From: DATFVA01 sp963745945
Lineage (GTDB): Bacteria > Bacteroidota > Ignavibacteria > Ignavibacteriales > Ignavibacteriaceae
Direction: 5' to 3'
Length of the DNA stretch: 64,000 nt
Assembly: GCA_963745945.1 (NCBI GenBank)
Contig: CAVUZG010000007.1
Location: 186,001-250,000, forward strand
Part shown: in pieces, positions 7,312 through 17,251 of the stretch
How the letters are laid out: each line of letters begins with the position of its first letter
Position numbering within the stretch: the stretch's first letter is position 1
Notes under the pieces: generated by a model
What the model was told of the DNA's origin: nothing
Database searches by the model: none
What the model saw: only the letters and a program-made list of their open reading frames with translations
Made by a program: the position numbers and the translations under genes

Positions 7312-8415
7312 ATGAAAAAAATTACAGTGCTCGGCGGCGGAATGGTTGGAAGCGCCATTGCTGCAGATCTTGCAAAAAAATACGAAGTAACACTTTGTGA
7401 TATAAATGAAGATAGACTTAAAGAATTATCTTCACGGTTATCAATTAAAACAATTAAGAAAAATCTTGCTGACAAATCACAAATAAAAGAAGCCATAAAA
7501 GAAGCTGATTTAGTCGTTGGAGCTGTTCCCGGGTTTATGGGATTTGAAACTCTGAAAACAATTATTGAAGCGGGAAAAAATGCTGTTGATATTTCTTTCT
7601 TTGATGAAGATCCATTTAAGCTTGATGAACTGGCAAAGAAAAATAATGTAACTGCAATTGTTGATTGCGGAGTTGCTCCCGGATTAAGCAATATAATTCT
7701 TGGTTACTACAACGAAAGAATGAAAATTGATTTGTTCGAATGTTATGTCGGCGGACTTCCATTTGAAAGAAAATGGCCTTATGAATACAAAGCTCCGTTT
7801 TCTCCTGTTGACGTAATTGAAGAGTACACAAGACCGGCAAGAATTATGGCAGACGGGAATATTGTTACAAGAGAAGCACTCTCTGAACCGGAGTTGATTG
7901 AAACAGAAGCAGGAACTCTTGAAGCGTTTAATACTGATGGATTACGATCATTGTTAGTTACAATGAAAATACCGAATATGAAAGAAAAAACCCTCCGTTA
8001 TCCCGGGCATATTGAACTGATGAAAATTTTAAGAGCGACAGGTTTCTTTAATAAAGAAAAAATTGAAGTCGGCGGAAAGTTTGTAAGTCCGCTTGAGCTT
8101 TCTTCAAAATTACTTTTCCCAATTTGGAAACTTGAAAAAAATGAACGGGAATTTACAATCTTAAAATTCAAAATTGCAGGCGAAGGAAAAGAAATTATTT
8201 ATTCTCTGTTCGATAAATTTGATGAAGAAACTAAAACATCTTCTATGGCACGTACAACCGGTTATACTTGTACTGCTGCCGTTAATCTTGTTTTAGACGG
8301 GGATTACAAACAAAAAGGAATCTCTCCACCTGAGTTTATCAGTAAGGATCAGAATTGTTTTGATAAAATATTAGCTCATCTTAAGGAAAGAAATGTTCAG
8401 ATTAATAAAAAATAA
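7312..8415 (+). CDS. saccharopine dehydrogenase-family NAD(P)-dependent oxidoreductase
   Basis: 367 residues from the ATG at 7312, chosen because AAGGAG lies six bases upstream and because it puts the Rossmann loop VLGGGMVGSAIA at the very N-terminus. Domain order is NAD(P)-binding Rossmann (1-120), then the saccharopine-dehydrogenase C-terminal substrate domain (GVAPGLSN about 125, TYG/YPGH segment about 230). Members act in lysine metabolism as lysine-epsilon or saccharopine dehydrogenases, or on related amino acids such as carboxynorspermidine precursors. The exact substrate cannot be decided. The GT39 gene starts 23 bases downstream but is not functionally related. Confidence 0.88.
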   Translation: MKKITVLGGGMVGSAIAADLAKKYEVTLCDINEDRLKELSSRLSIKTIKKNLADKSQIKEAIKEADLVVGAVPGFMGFETLKTIIEAGKNAVDISFFDEDPFKLDELAKKNNVTAIVDCGVAPGLSNIILGYYNERMKIDLFECYVGGLPFERKWPYEYKAPFSPVDVIEEYTRPARIMADGNIVTREALSEPELIETEAGTLEAFNTDGLRSLLVTMKIPNMKEKTLRYPGHIELMKILRATGFFNKEKIEVGGKFVSPLELSSKLLFPIWKLEKNEREFTILKFKIAGEGKEIIYSLFDKFDEETKTSSMARTTGYTCTAAVNLVLDGDYKQKGISPPEFISKDQNCFDKILAHLKERNVQINKK

Positions 8416-8438
8416 TTATTTACCGGCAGGAAAATAGT

Positions 8439-9914
8439 ATGGTGGAAAATCAAAACCAGTTTGAACTTAGAAACAATGTTAAAATTGTAATTCTTTCCGT
8501 TTCAGTTTTTACATTACTTATCCACCTGTATACGAATCTTTTTGCAAGTTATGGAATTTTTCGGGACGAGTTTTATTATATAGCATGTTCGAACAGGATT
8601 GCTGCGGGTTATGTTGATCAGCCGCCGTTATCAATTTATCTGCTTGCTTTCTGGAAAATGATTTTCGGTGAATCACTTTTTGCCATCAGGTTATTTCCTG
8701 CAATCAGTGCCGCCTTAACAGTTTATTTTACAGGATTGTTAACTGCAAGAATAGGTGGAAAAACCATGGTTGTTTTGATTGCTTGTGTTACGCTTGCTTT
8801 CTCCCCTATTTTTCTCGGTATAAACACCATATTTTCGATGAATACATTCGATCATCTTTTCTGGGTTCTTTCCGCTTATTTTGTTGTAAGAATAATACAA
8901 GATAACAAACCCCTGTTCTGGGTTCTGCTTGGAGTAACTCTTGGATTTGGAATGCTCAACAAAATAAGTATGGCCTGGTTCGGTGCTGGTTTGTTTGCAG
9001 GACTGGTTTTCACACCATTAAGAATTCATTTAAAAACAAGATGGCCGTATATAACTGCAGCAATTGTGTTTGTTATTTTCTTACCATTTATAGTCTGGAA
9101 TATAACTCACAACTATGCGCATCTTGAATTTATAAGAAATGCAAGCACTTATAAATATTCAGGTCTTACACCCGCTGATTTTATTAGCGGACAGTTACTT
9201 CTACCCGGGCTTATAGCAATTCTGGTTTGGCTGCCGGGTCTTTTATTCTTCTTTATGAATAAAGAAGCAAAAAAATACAGAATTCTTGGAATTATTTTCC
9301 TGACGACTTTTTTAATATTGATTATAAACTGGCATAGCAAAGCAGAATACCTCTCCCCGGCATATCCTTTAATTTATGCAGGCGGAGGATTATTTATTGA
9401 AAAAATATTCAGCGGAAGATCTTTCGCTTGGGTTAAATATGCACTGATAATTCTTATAGTAATAACAGGAATAATTTCTATGCCGATGGCAATTCCTATT
9501 CTCCCCGTAAATAATTTTATTTCTTACTCTTCATTTTTAGGAATCGGTCATCAAAACTCTGAACACAAACAACTTGCAGATCTCCCTCAGTTTTATGCTG
9601 ATATGTTCGGCTGGGAAGAATTAGCTAAAACTGTTTCATCAGTTTATAAAACAATTCCTGATTCCGAAAAATCGACAACTATAGTTTTTGCTGATAATTA
9701 CGGAGAGGCCGGCGCACTGGAGTATTATTCATCAAAATATAAGTTGCCGCCTGTAGTTTGTCCGCATAACTCATACTGGTACTGGGCAAATCCAGATGAA
9801 CAAAAAATCAAAACCATAATTGTAATCGGAGGTGATACTGAAAATTTAAAAAAGATTTTTCAGGAAGTAGTCCCGGCAGCAGTCCACAGAAACAACATAC
9901 AGTATGCCGTATGA
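8439..9914 (+). CDS. glycosyltransferase family 39 (ArnT/PMT-like) membrane protein
   Basis: 491 residues with about ten to twelve membrane segments and a C-terminal soluble part from about 385. The first periplasmic loop carries FRDEFYYIACS and AAGYVDQPPLS, where the Asp-Glu and Asp/Gln residues match the catalytic loop of GT-C enzymes that move sugars from polyprenyl-phosphate donors to protein or lipid acceptors. Acceptor and sugar are unknown: lipid A, glycoprotein and cell-wall glycan are all possible. The ATG at 8439 follows a GGCAGGAAA purine stretch. It is probably co-transcribed with the preceding dehydrogenase. Confidence 0.88.
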   Translation: MVENQNQFELRNNVKIVILSVSVFTLLIHLYTNLFASYGIFRDEFYYIACSNRIAAGYVDQPPLSIYLLAFWKMIFGESLFAIRLFPAISAALTVYFTGLLTARIGGKTMVVLIACVTLAFSPIFLGINTIFSMNTFDHLFWVLSAYFVVRIIQDNKPLFWVLLGVTLGFGMLNKISMAWFGAGLFAGLVFTPLRIHLKTRWPYITAAIVFVIFLPFIVWNITHNYAHLEFIRNASTYKYSGLTPADFISGQLLLPGLIAILVWLPGLLFFFMNKEAKKYRILGIIFLTTFLILIINWHSKAEYLSPAYPLIYAGGGLFIEKIFSGRSFAWVKYALIILIVITGIISMPMAIPILPVNNFISYSSFLGIGHQNSEHKQLADLPQFYADMFGWEELAKTVSSVYKTIPDSEKSTTIVFADNYGEAGALEYYSSKYKLPPVVCPHNSYWYWANPDEQKIKTIIVIGGDTENLKKIFQEVVPAAVHRNNIQYAV

Positions 9915-10072
9915 AAATAATCTGCAGGTTTTTATTTGCAGGGGAATTTTAAAATCATTAAAAGAAATCTGGCAACATACTAAAAATTTCAGCTGATAAT
10001 TAAAACATTTAATCCAGATATTATTTCCCTATTTTTACAACATCAAATTTAAAGGCAGAATCAGGAGGCAAG

Positions 10073-11383
10073 ATGATTCGTGTAATTCTCCTATTTTTAA
10101 TTTTAAGCACCACACTTTTCCCACAGGAAAAGGCAGAAGATGTTAAGACTTTCCCACTAAAAAACGGAATGAAAGTTATTGTACTTGAAGACCATTCAAT
10201 TCCAAATGCAAATATGTATTTCTTCTGGAAAGTCGGCTCAAGGAATGAATATCCCGGCATAACCGGTATTTCACATTTCTTTGAACATATGATGTTTAAC
10301 GGCGCAAAAGAATATGGTCCGAAAATGTTCGACAGAACAATGGAAGCCGCCGGAGGTGCTAATAACGCGTACACGACAAAAAATATGACGGTTTATACTG
10401 ACTGGTTTCCTGCAAGCTCAATAGAAACAATGTTCAGGCTGGAAGCCGACAGAATATGCTGTCTCGATTTCAATGAAAAAATGATTGAAAGCGAAAGAGG
10501 AGTTATTCTTTCAGAAAGAAGTACAGGATTGGAGAACAGTAATTACAGGCTGCTTTCGGAACAGGTAATTGCAGCTGCAATGATTGCACACCCTTACCGC
10601 TGGCCTGTAATAGGCTGGGAATCTGATATTAAAAACTGGACAAAAGAAGATTTGGTTAAGTATTTTAAAACCTACTACGCACCAAACAATGGGGTGCTTG
10701 TTATTTCAGGTGATGTTAATCTTCAGCAGGTAAAAGAATTATGCAATGAATATCTTGCACCAATTCCTGCAAATACTCCGCCGAGGGAAATTCACACAGT
10801 TGAACCACCGCAGACTGGAGAGAAACGAATTATTGTTCACAAAGATGTTTCATCACCTAATATTATGGTCGTCTATCATACTCCCGAATCAAAATCAGAA
10901 GATTATTATGCACTTGATCTTTTAAGTTCAATTCTTTCGTCAGGAAACACTTCAAGACTTTACAGTTCTCTTGTCGATAAAGATCAGCTCGCACTTTCTG
11001 TCTGGTCTTACCAGGAGATGTCACTCGATCCTTATCTGTTTACAATTTACGGAATTTGCGCTGAGAGCGTTTCTCCTGATTCACTCGCAAATGAAATTTA
11101 TTATCAATTGGACAGCATAAAAGTTTACGGGGTTACAGAACACGAACTGCAGAAAGTTAAAAACCAGAAAGTAATGGAGTTCTATCATAATATGGAAACA
11201 ATTGATGGTAAGTCCAATACAATCGGAACTTATGAAATTTTCTTTGGTGATTATAAAAAACTTTTTGATGCTCCGGACGAATACAAAAAAGTAACCGTAG
11301 AGGATATAAAAAGAGTTGCGCAAAAATATTTCACTGATTCAAACCGTACTATAGGAATACTTGAACCGGAGGAGGAAAAATGA
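10073..11383 (+). CDS. M16 zinc peptidase, catalytic subunit, exported
   Basis: 436 residues with a Sec signal peptide (residues 1-18). The inverted zinc motif HxxEH is intact as His68, Glu71, His72 (SHFFEHMMF), with AAGGANNAYTT just after and the downstream zinc-ligand Glu in the ETMFRLEADR helix (about 135-145). The C-terminal half holds the second M16 lobe. Its stop codon overlaps the start of the next gene as ATGA, and the partner lacks the zinc motif, so the two should form a periplasmic or outer-membrane heterodimer in the manner of mitochondrial processing peptidase and of bacterial PqqL/YmxG pairs. Substrates are unknown. Confidence 0.93.
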   Translation: MIRVILLFLILSTTLFPQEKAEDVKTFPLKNGMKVIVLEDHSIPNANMYFFWKVGSRNEYPGITGISHFFEHMMFNGAKEYGPKMFDRTMEAAGGANNAYTTKNMTVYTDWFPASSIETMFRLEADRICCLDFNEKMIESERGVILSERSTGLENSNYRLLSEQVIAAAMIAHPYRWPVIGWESDIKNWTKEDLVKYFKTYYAPNNGVLVISGDVNLQQVKELCNEYLAPIPANTPPREIHTVEPPQTGEKRIIVHKDVSSPNIMVVYHTPESKSEDYYALDLLSSILSSGNTSRLYSSLVDKDQLALSVWSYQEMSLDPYLFTIYGICAESVSPDSLANEIYYQLDSIKVYGVTEHELQKVKNQKVMEFYHNMETIDGKSNTIGTYEIFFGDYKKLFDAPDEYKKVTVEDIKRVAQKYFTDSNRTIGILEPEEEK

Positions 11384-12774
11384 AAAATATAATTCATTGT
11401 TTTTTAATCACACTAATATTTTTCTCTGTTTCAGTTTCGGGACAGAATGAATCTAACTTCAAACTTCCGCATTATGAAAAATTCACTTTGAAAAATGGTT
11501 TGACAATATATCTGATGGAACAGCATGAAGTTCCGCTTATTTATATCTCATCAATTTTTCCTGGGGGTGCAGTTAAGGATGAAGATAAAAACGGTCTTGC
11601 TTATTTAACCTCCGAATCACTTTTATTCGGGACGGAAAATTATAGTAAGGATTCCATCGAACAGATATTCGATTTCCTGGGAGCGGATATTTCTACCAAT
11701 GCTAACCTTGAAGGTTCAAAAATTAGTCTGTCATTTAAGAATTCTGATACAGAAAAGCTTCTTCCAATCTTTAAAGAAATTGTAACCTCTCCTGTTTTTC
11801 CCAAAGATGAGGTTGATAAAAGAAAAGACAGGCTAATGCAGGAACTCGATCAGGAAAAAGAAAGCCCGAGAAATGTTATTGATAAATATTTCAGAAAATT
11901 TATTTATGTGAAAAATGCTTATGGAAATCCTGTAGAAGGAACGAAAACCTCACTTAAAAAAATTAATGTAAATGATGTTAAAGATTTTTATTCCCGAAAT
12001 TATATTCCGTATCAGTCGGCAATTGCGGTAGTTGGCGATTTTTCAACTGATTTAATGAAGAGTAAAATTTCCGGTTTATTCGGTAAATGGAATCCCGGTT
12101 TTAATAAATCAGAAAAAATTGAATTAGCAGATGTTCCTCCTTTTAATGAAAGTAATGTGCTTCTTGTAAATAAAGATGATTCTAACGAAACCACTTTTTA
12201 CATTGGCGGTCACGGGGTTACAAGGAACAATCCCGATGTGGTTGGAATTGATGTTGTAAATACAATTCTAGGAGGCAGATTTACTTCGTGGCTCAATGAT
12301 GAATTACGCGTAAATGCCGGATTGACTTACGGTGCCAGAAGTTTCTTTAGTAAATATAAGGATGCTGGTTTGTTTATTGTCTACAGTTTCACAAAAACCG
12401 CAACCACAACTGATGCGATTGATCTTGCGTTGCAGGTATTAGACAGGCTGCACACAAAAGGAATTGATGAAGCAACTTTAACTTCTGCAAAGAATTATGT
12501 TAAAGGTCAGTTTCCTCCGGATTATGAAACTTCGGGTTCTTTGGCAAACCTTTTATCAACTATGTTTTTCTACAATCTCGATGATTCATATATAAACGAT
12601 TTTGAGAAAAATGTTGATGACTTAACTGTTGACAAGGCAAATGATATAATCAGTAAATATTTTCCGGGAAATAATCTTCAGTTTGTGTTGATAGGAAAAG
12701 CAAGTGAAATAAAAGATAAAGTTTCCAAATACGGGAAAGTAACTGAAAAAGAAATAACTGATGATGGGTATTAA
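11380..12774 (+). CDS. M16 peptidase-like protein, non-catalytic partner
   Basis: 464 residues with a signal peptide (about 1-21). It has both M16 lobes, including a well-kept C-terminal lobe with GGRFTSWLNDELR and LTYGARSFF. At the place of the zinc motif, however, it reads LAYLTSESLLFGT, so His and Glu ligands are missing and it cannot bind zinc the usual way. The ATGA overlap with the intact M16 gene argues for equimolar synthesis and a heterodimer in which this subunit shapes the chamber. Two hairpins follow (12865-12882 and 12901-12928). Confidence 0.92.
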   Translation: MKNIIHCFLITLIFFSVSVSGQNESNFKLPHYEKFTLKNGLTIYLMEQHEVPLIYISSIFPGGAVKDEDKNGLAYLTSESLLFGTENYSKDSIEQIFDFLGADISTNANLEGSKISLSFKNSDTEKLLPIFKEIVTSPVFPKDEVDKRKDRLMQELDQEKESPRNVIDKYFRKFIYVKNAYGNPVEGTKTSLKKINVNDVKDFYSRNYIPYQSAIAVVGDFSTDLMKSKISGLFGKWNPGFNKSEKIELADVPPFNESNVLLVNKDDSNETTFYIGGHGVTRNNPDVVGIDVVNTILGGRFTSWLNDELRVNAGLTYGARSFFSKYKDAGLFIVYSFTKTATTTDAIDLALQVLDRLHTKGIDEATLTSAKNYVKGQFPPDYETSGSLANLLSTMFFYNLDDSYINDFEKNVDDLTVDKANDIISKYFPGNNLQFVLIGKASEIKDKVSKYGKVTEKEITDDGY

Positions 12775-12800
12775 TTTTACAGTTTGAATTTGGATTTTGT

Positions 12801-12844
12801 CAACCTGAACTTGCCTGCCTGCCGACAACACAGGTTTCAGGTTC
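12801..12844. repeat. extragenic inverted repeat AACCTGAA ... TTCAGGTT
   Basis: Arms 12802-12809 and 12836-12843 are exact complements, separated by a CCTGCCTGCCG-rich spacer. This word pair (CCTGAAC...TTCAGG with CCTGCCTGCC) is familiar as an interspersed element in many Bacteroidota genomes; that statement is from memory, not a search. It lies between the M16 pair and the broken pepF gene. Confidence 0.45.
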
Positions 12845-12900
12845 TGATTTTTATTTAAGAATGGCACACCAAGTAAAGTGTGTTTTAGCCAATACAAAAA

Positions 12901-12928
12901 AAAGTTACCCCGTTGCCAGGGTAACTTT
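12901..12928. terminator. two-way terminator between the M16 and pepF genes
   Basis: AAAGTTACCC and GGGTAACTTT form a perfect 10-bp stem around an 8-base loop. A run of A precedes it (12894-12900) and CATTATTTTTC follows, so it can end transcripts from both convergent genes. Confidence 0.8.
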
Positions 12929-12957
12929 CATTATTTTTCAGACAGTAATTAGGAAAA

Positions 12958-14836
12958 TTATTTTTTAGATAGAATCTTTTCCATCTGGTCCATTACACTA
13001 TTCATTTTTTCCATTGTTAACTCGAATGGCTCTGCAGAGAGCGGATCAATTCCGGCTTTCTTAATAAGCTCGATCGGGTAATCAGAACTTCCGCCCTTAA
13101 GTATATTGTAATATTTATCAACTGCAGGTTTTCCTTCTTTAATAACTTTCTCAGCAAAGGCAGTTGCATAAATAAGAGATGTTGCATATTGGTAAACATA
13201 ATAATTATAGTTTACGAAATGGGGTATATATTCCCATTCATATGCAACATAGGGATCAACAATGCAGATTCCTTTATCGTTGCCGTAATATTCTTTAACA
13301 AGGCTATAATAAAGGTCACACATCTTCTCACCGGTAATTGGTTTCTGATTTTCAGCCATTTCATGAACCTTCAGCTCAAATTCAGCAAACAGTGTTTGAC
13401 GGAAAATTGTTAACCTCAGTAAATCAAGATAGCTGCCAAGCAGATATAATTTTTCTTCATCATTTTTTGAATGATCAACCATATAATGGTTAAGCAGACT
13501 TTCGTTGAATGTAGAAGCAATCTCTGCAACAAAAATAGGATAATCAGAAGTTGCAAAAGGCTGATTTTTATTTGAGAAATAACTATGCATCGAATGTCCA
13601 AGTTCGTGTGCAAGAGTTGAAACACTTTCGTAATCATCATTCCAGTTCATTAAATATGTATGGATGAACATCGTAGGCATTTCCTGAGGAATAGGCACCG
13701 CTTCGTTTCCCAACATTAGGCATAAAATCAACCCAGCCGTTTCCGAAAACCTTGTTTACTGTTGAGAGATATTCATCTCCCATTGGATTTAATGCATTCT
13801 TAATGATAGCCTCACCTTGCTCAACTGTAAATTTCATATCAACTTTTTTTACAAGAGGAGTGTAGAGATCATAATAATGTAAAGTATCCACCCCGAGCAT
13901 CTTCTTTTTCAATTCAAGAAAACGCTGAAGTGTCGGAAGGCTTTTATGAATCTGTTCAATTAAATTTGTGTAAACACTAACTGGTACATTTGGACCGTCC
14001 AATGAAGATGCCAGGGACGATTCGTAATTTCTGTCTTTTGCATAAACATAATCTGTTTTTACTTTACCGGCATAATTTGTTCCAATAGTGTTTTTAAAGT
14101 CACCGTATTTATTAAAAAAAGCATCAAATATTTTAATGCGGTCTTCACGAACTCCGGTTGATCTGTATTTGGTATAAGCTGATGGAGATAAAGTTACTGT
14201 TTCGCCGGTAGAAAGAGTTACTTTTGCGTAGGGCATCTCAACATTATTGAAAACACCATAAACATCCGCAGGTGTATCAGTTATTAATCCGAATGATGCA
14301 AGTATTTTTTCCTGGTCTGCTGAAAGGGTATGAGCTCTCATTCTCTGTATATCTTCAATATACATTTTATATTCGTCAAGCCCGGGTTCTTTTGCAATAA
14401 AATCTTTAACTTTTGCGGGATCAATTGCAAGAATTTCAGGTCTTATCCAGGATGTAGCTTCTGAGAATTTTGTTCCGAGTGTGGAGGCTTCCTGCCTCAA
14501 CTCCTGATTAGGAGATACTGAAAGATCTTCATCTGCGAGTAAGCCGGAGTAAGTTGAAAACCTGAAGTATTCTTTTAAAGCGCCAAAATAAGTTGTCATT
14601 GCATCGAGTAAAGTTCCGGCATCTCTATCCAGTTTCCCTTTAAATGATTCAATTTTATCAATCTTTGTGCTGATATCCTCTTTTGCAGTTTTCCAATCGC
14701 CAACTGAAGAATAAAGATCGGTGAGATTCCATTTATAGTTTTGGGGAATATCTTTTCTTTCTTTGGTTTGTGCAAAAGAAGTTATTATAAATATTAGTGT
14801 TAATAAAACGGTCAGGTAAGACTTGAGCTGTCTCAT
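12958..14836 (-). pseudogene. pepF: oligoendopeptidase F-type (M3B) exported peptidase, one frameshift
   Basis: Reads as two pieces: 13637-14836 (signal peptide plus the helical N-terminal two thirds, ending after DVHPYI) and 12958-13731 (in the next frame, LMNWNDDYE onward). Homologues run straight from HPYI(L) into MN-x-x-x, so the join must be at the T-run on the minus strand, + bases 13652-13654. Dropping one T gives ATA TTA ATG AAC and one open frame of about 625 codons. The zinc motif HELGH (TLAHELGHSMHSY) is on the second piece, so the first alone is inactive. PepF enzymes cut oligopeptides; a signal peptide here would put it in the periplasm. The cause could be a one-base sequencing or assembly error or a true mutation. 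Confidence 0.88.
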
Positions 14837-14953
14837 ATAAGCTCCCTAAATAAATATGAAAAAAATAGCCTTCTAAATTAAGCAAAATTCACTTAATGAA
14901 TGAAAATGATTGGGATGAACGGCTGCAAGATTTTATAAGGAAAGTACAAATTT

Positions 14954-16000
14954 CTAGGTGACAGAAGCTTCGGTAAAATATTTCTTCTTAAAGAACAAAG
15001 CTACATTAACAAGTAAAATTAATACCGGCACCTCAACCAGGGGACCGATTACAGCAGCAAATGATTCACCCGAATTTATTCCGAATACGGCAACAGAAAC
15101 AGCAATAGCTAATTCAAAGTTATTGCTTGCTGCAGTAAATGAAAGTGTAGTAGTTTTTGAGTAATCTGCACCAACTTTTCTTCCCATATAGAAAGAAATG
15201 AAGAACATTATTACAAAGTAGAAAATGAGCGGTATTGCAATTCTTAGCACATCAAGGGGAATCTTAACGATGTACTCACCTTTTAATGAAAACATCACAA
15301 AAATTGTAAACAGCAATGCTATAAGAGTAACTGGACTTATCTTTGGAATGAATTTCTGATTGTACCAGTTTATATCTTTAAGTTTTATAAATACATAGCG
15401 GGTAAGCATACCACCCAAAAAAGGAATTCCTAAATATATAAGTACACTTTCGGCAATCTGTCCGATTGAAATATCTACATTGAAACTGCTCAAACCAAGC
15501 CATCGCGGGAATAATGTTATAAACAGGTAAGCATATAATGAAAAGAAAAGAACCTGGAATATTGAATTGAAAGCAACAAGTCCTGCTGCATATTCAGTAT
15601 CACCTTCAGCAAGTTCATTCCAGACTATCACCATTGCAATACAGCGGGCAAGTCCGATCATGATCAAGCCGGCCATATATTCAGGATAATCGTGAAGGAA
15701 TATAATTGCAAGAAAAAACATGAGAAGCGGACCAATTATCCAGTTTTGTACAAGGGAAAGAGAAAGTATTTTCAGATTTTTAAATATCTGTGGTAGTTCT
15801 TCATATTTTACTTTTGCAAGAGGTGGATACATCATTAAAATCAGGCCGACAGCAATTGGAATATTTGTGGTTCCCGATTGAAAAGTATTCCAGAAATCTG
15901 TAATTCCATGAAACAAGTATCCGCTCATGATTCCCGCGAACATCGCAGTAAAAATCCAGAGGGTCAAATACCTGTCGATAAATTTTAATCTTTTATTCAT
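14954..16000 (-). CDS. acr3: ACR3-family arsenite efflux permease
   Basis: Exports As(III) across the inner membrane using the proton gradient. 348 residues with ten predicted membrane helices, the usual ACR3 length. The fourth-helix motif GLARCIAMVIVWN holds the Cys known to be needed for arsenite transport, and AASNNFELAIAV in the ninth region is another family signature. Its start overlaps the arsC stop as ATGA. Last gene of the arsR-arsM-arsC-acr3 operon, so arsenate reduced by ArsC is handed to this pump. Confidence 0.95.
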   Translation of the reverse strand: MNKRLKFIDRYLTLWIFTAMFAGIMSGYLFHGITDFWNTFQSGTTNIPIAVGLILMMYPPLAKVKYEELPQIFKNLKILSLSLVQNWIIGPLLMFFLAIIFLHDYPEYMAGLIMIGLARCIAMVIVWNELAEGDTEYAAGLVAFNSIFQVLFFSLYAYLFITLFPRWLGLSSFNVDISIGQIAESVLIYLGIPFLGGMLTRYVFIKLKDINWYNQKFIPKISPVTLIALLFTIFVMFSLKGEYIVKIPLDVLRIAIPLIFYFVIMFFISFYMGRKVGADYSKTTTLSFTAASNNFELAIAVSVAVFGINSGESFAAVIGPLVEVPVLILLVNVALFFKKKYFTEASVT

Positions 16001-16422
16001 TTATTCGGTTTAATATTTGTGTTACAAAAATTACGGAATGCTACTTCAATCTGATCTCTGATCTTCCTGTAGAATTCAATTATTTGTTCTTCTGTTCCTG
16101 TTGCTTCAGCTGGATCTTCAAATCCGATATGCAATCTTTCTTTTACCTTTCCCCAAAAAACGGGACAAGTTTCTTTCGCATTATCACAGACAGTAATAAC
16201 ATAATCGAAAGAATCATTTAAATACTTTTCAACATTTTCCGGATGGTTTCCACTTATATCAATCCCATTTTCTTTCATTACCAAAATGGATTTAGGATTA
16301 ACAACTTCAGCCGGTTTTGTCCCGGCTGAGTAAACTTCAAGTGAACTATCAAATGATTTAAGAAAACCTTCTGCCATCTGGCTGCGGCAGGAGTTACCTG
16401 TACAAAGAATTAATATTTTCAT
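15997..16422 (-). CDS. arsC: arsenate reductase, low-molecular-weight phosphatase (thioredoxin) type
   Basis: Reduces arsenate to arsenite. 141 residues from the internal Met that gives the canonical N-terminus MKILILCTGNSCRSQMAEG; an in-frame upstream extension would overlap arsM and adds nothing family-like. Cys7 is the nucleophile in the CxxxxxCR phosphatase loop, and VITVCDNAKETCP supplies the Cys pair that relays electrons to thioredoxin. ATGA overlap with acr3 downstream and a 10-base gap from arsM upstream place it in the ars operon. Confidence 0.95.
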   Translation of the reverse strand: MKILILCTGNSCRSQMAEGFLKSFDSSLEVYSAGTKPAEVVNPKSILVMKENGIDISGNHPENVEKYLNDSFDYVITVCDNAKETCPVFWGKVKERLHIGFEDPAEATGTEEQIIEFYRKIRDQIEVAFRNFCNTNIKPNK

Positions 16423-16432
16423 AGAACTTTTT

Positions 16433-17242
16433 TTAATTTTTATATGCAACAACTGTGATACTGAAAATCCCCTCAATTTTTTGTTTGTAACTTTCTATTC
16501 CTTCGGGAGAAAGATACTGCATTAATAATTCATCGGGTAAATCAATAGTTTTTGTTTTTTTAATCTCAATATTTGTAAATCCGGTATTTTTTATAATATC
16601 AAGATATTCATCCTGCTGAAGCGCACCGGCAACACAACCTGCATACATTGCGGCAGATTTTTTTAAATCAGGATGAAGTTCACCTTTTACAACTATATCG
16701 GAGATACAAAAATGGGCACCCGTTTTTAATATTCTAAAAATTTCAGAAAAAGCTTTATGCTTACTCGGAACAAGATTTAAAACACAATTGGAGATCACTA
16801 CATCAGCTATTTCATTTTCAAGAGGCATCTTCTCTATCTCGCCCAAATGAAATTCAACATTCTGAAATCCGAGTTTCTCTTTATTTGAATTTGCTTTATT
16901 AATCATTTCCTCGGTGAAATCAAGACCCACAACTTTTCCCTCATCCCCAACAATAGCTCTTGCAACAAAAACATCATTTCCTGCCCCGGAACCTAAATCA
17001 ACAACTGTATTACCTTTTTTTATTCCGGCAAATTCAGTTGGTAAGCCGCAGCCCAATCCAAGGTCAGCATCTTTAACATAACCCTCGAGATTATCGTATT
17101 CATCTTTCATAATTGTGTAACCAACTATTTTATTATTGGAACCGCAGCAGCATTTTTGTTCATTCAAAACTGCAATTTCTGTATATTTTTCTTTAACTAC
17201 GTTTTTAATTTCATTTTCGGTTGAATTCATTGTATTCTCCAT
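16433..17242 (-). CDS. arsM: arsenite S-adenosylmethionine methyltransferase
   Basis: Methylates As(III) with SAM to mono-, di- and trimethyl products. 269 residues. SAM motif I is VVDLGSGAGNDVFVA (about 80-94). Cys65 in LGLGCGLPTEFAG, the Cys in SNCVLNLVP (about 150) and the Cys in MYAGCVAGAL (about 198) match the arsenic-binding cysteines of ArsM. An N-terminal KCCCG cluster (Cys31-33) is extra metal-binding potential. It stands second in the operon, nine bases after arsR, ahead of the reductase and the pump, so the cell can both methylate and export arsenic. Confidence 0.95.
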   Translation of the reverse strand: MENTMNSTENEIKNVVKEKYTEIAVLNEQKCCCGSNNKIVGYTIMKDEYDNLEGYVKDADLGLGCGLPTEFAGIKKGNTVVDLGSGAGNDVFVARAIVGDEGKVVGLDFTEEMINKANSNKEKLGFQNVEFHLGEIEKMPLENEIADVVISNCVLNLVPSKHKAFSEIFRILKTGAHFCISDIVVKGELHPDLKKSAAMYAGCVAGALQQDEYLDIIKNTGFTNIEIKKTKTIDLPDELLMQYLSPEGIESYKQKIEGIFSITVVAYKN

Positions 17243-17251
17243 AATTTATTA

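Noticed and set aside
13652..13654. Programmed ribosomal frameshift in pepF
   Set aside because: No slippery heptamer, no following pseudoknot seen, and PepF families do not use recoding; a one-base indel explains it.
14895..14960. A 21-codon plus-strand frame (MNENDWDERLQDF...) between pepF and acr3
   Set aside because: Too short, no ribosome site, and no family; at most a gene remnant.
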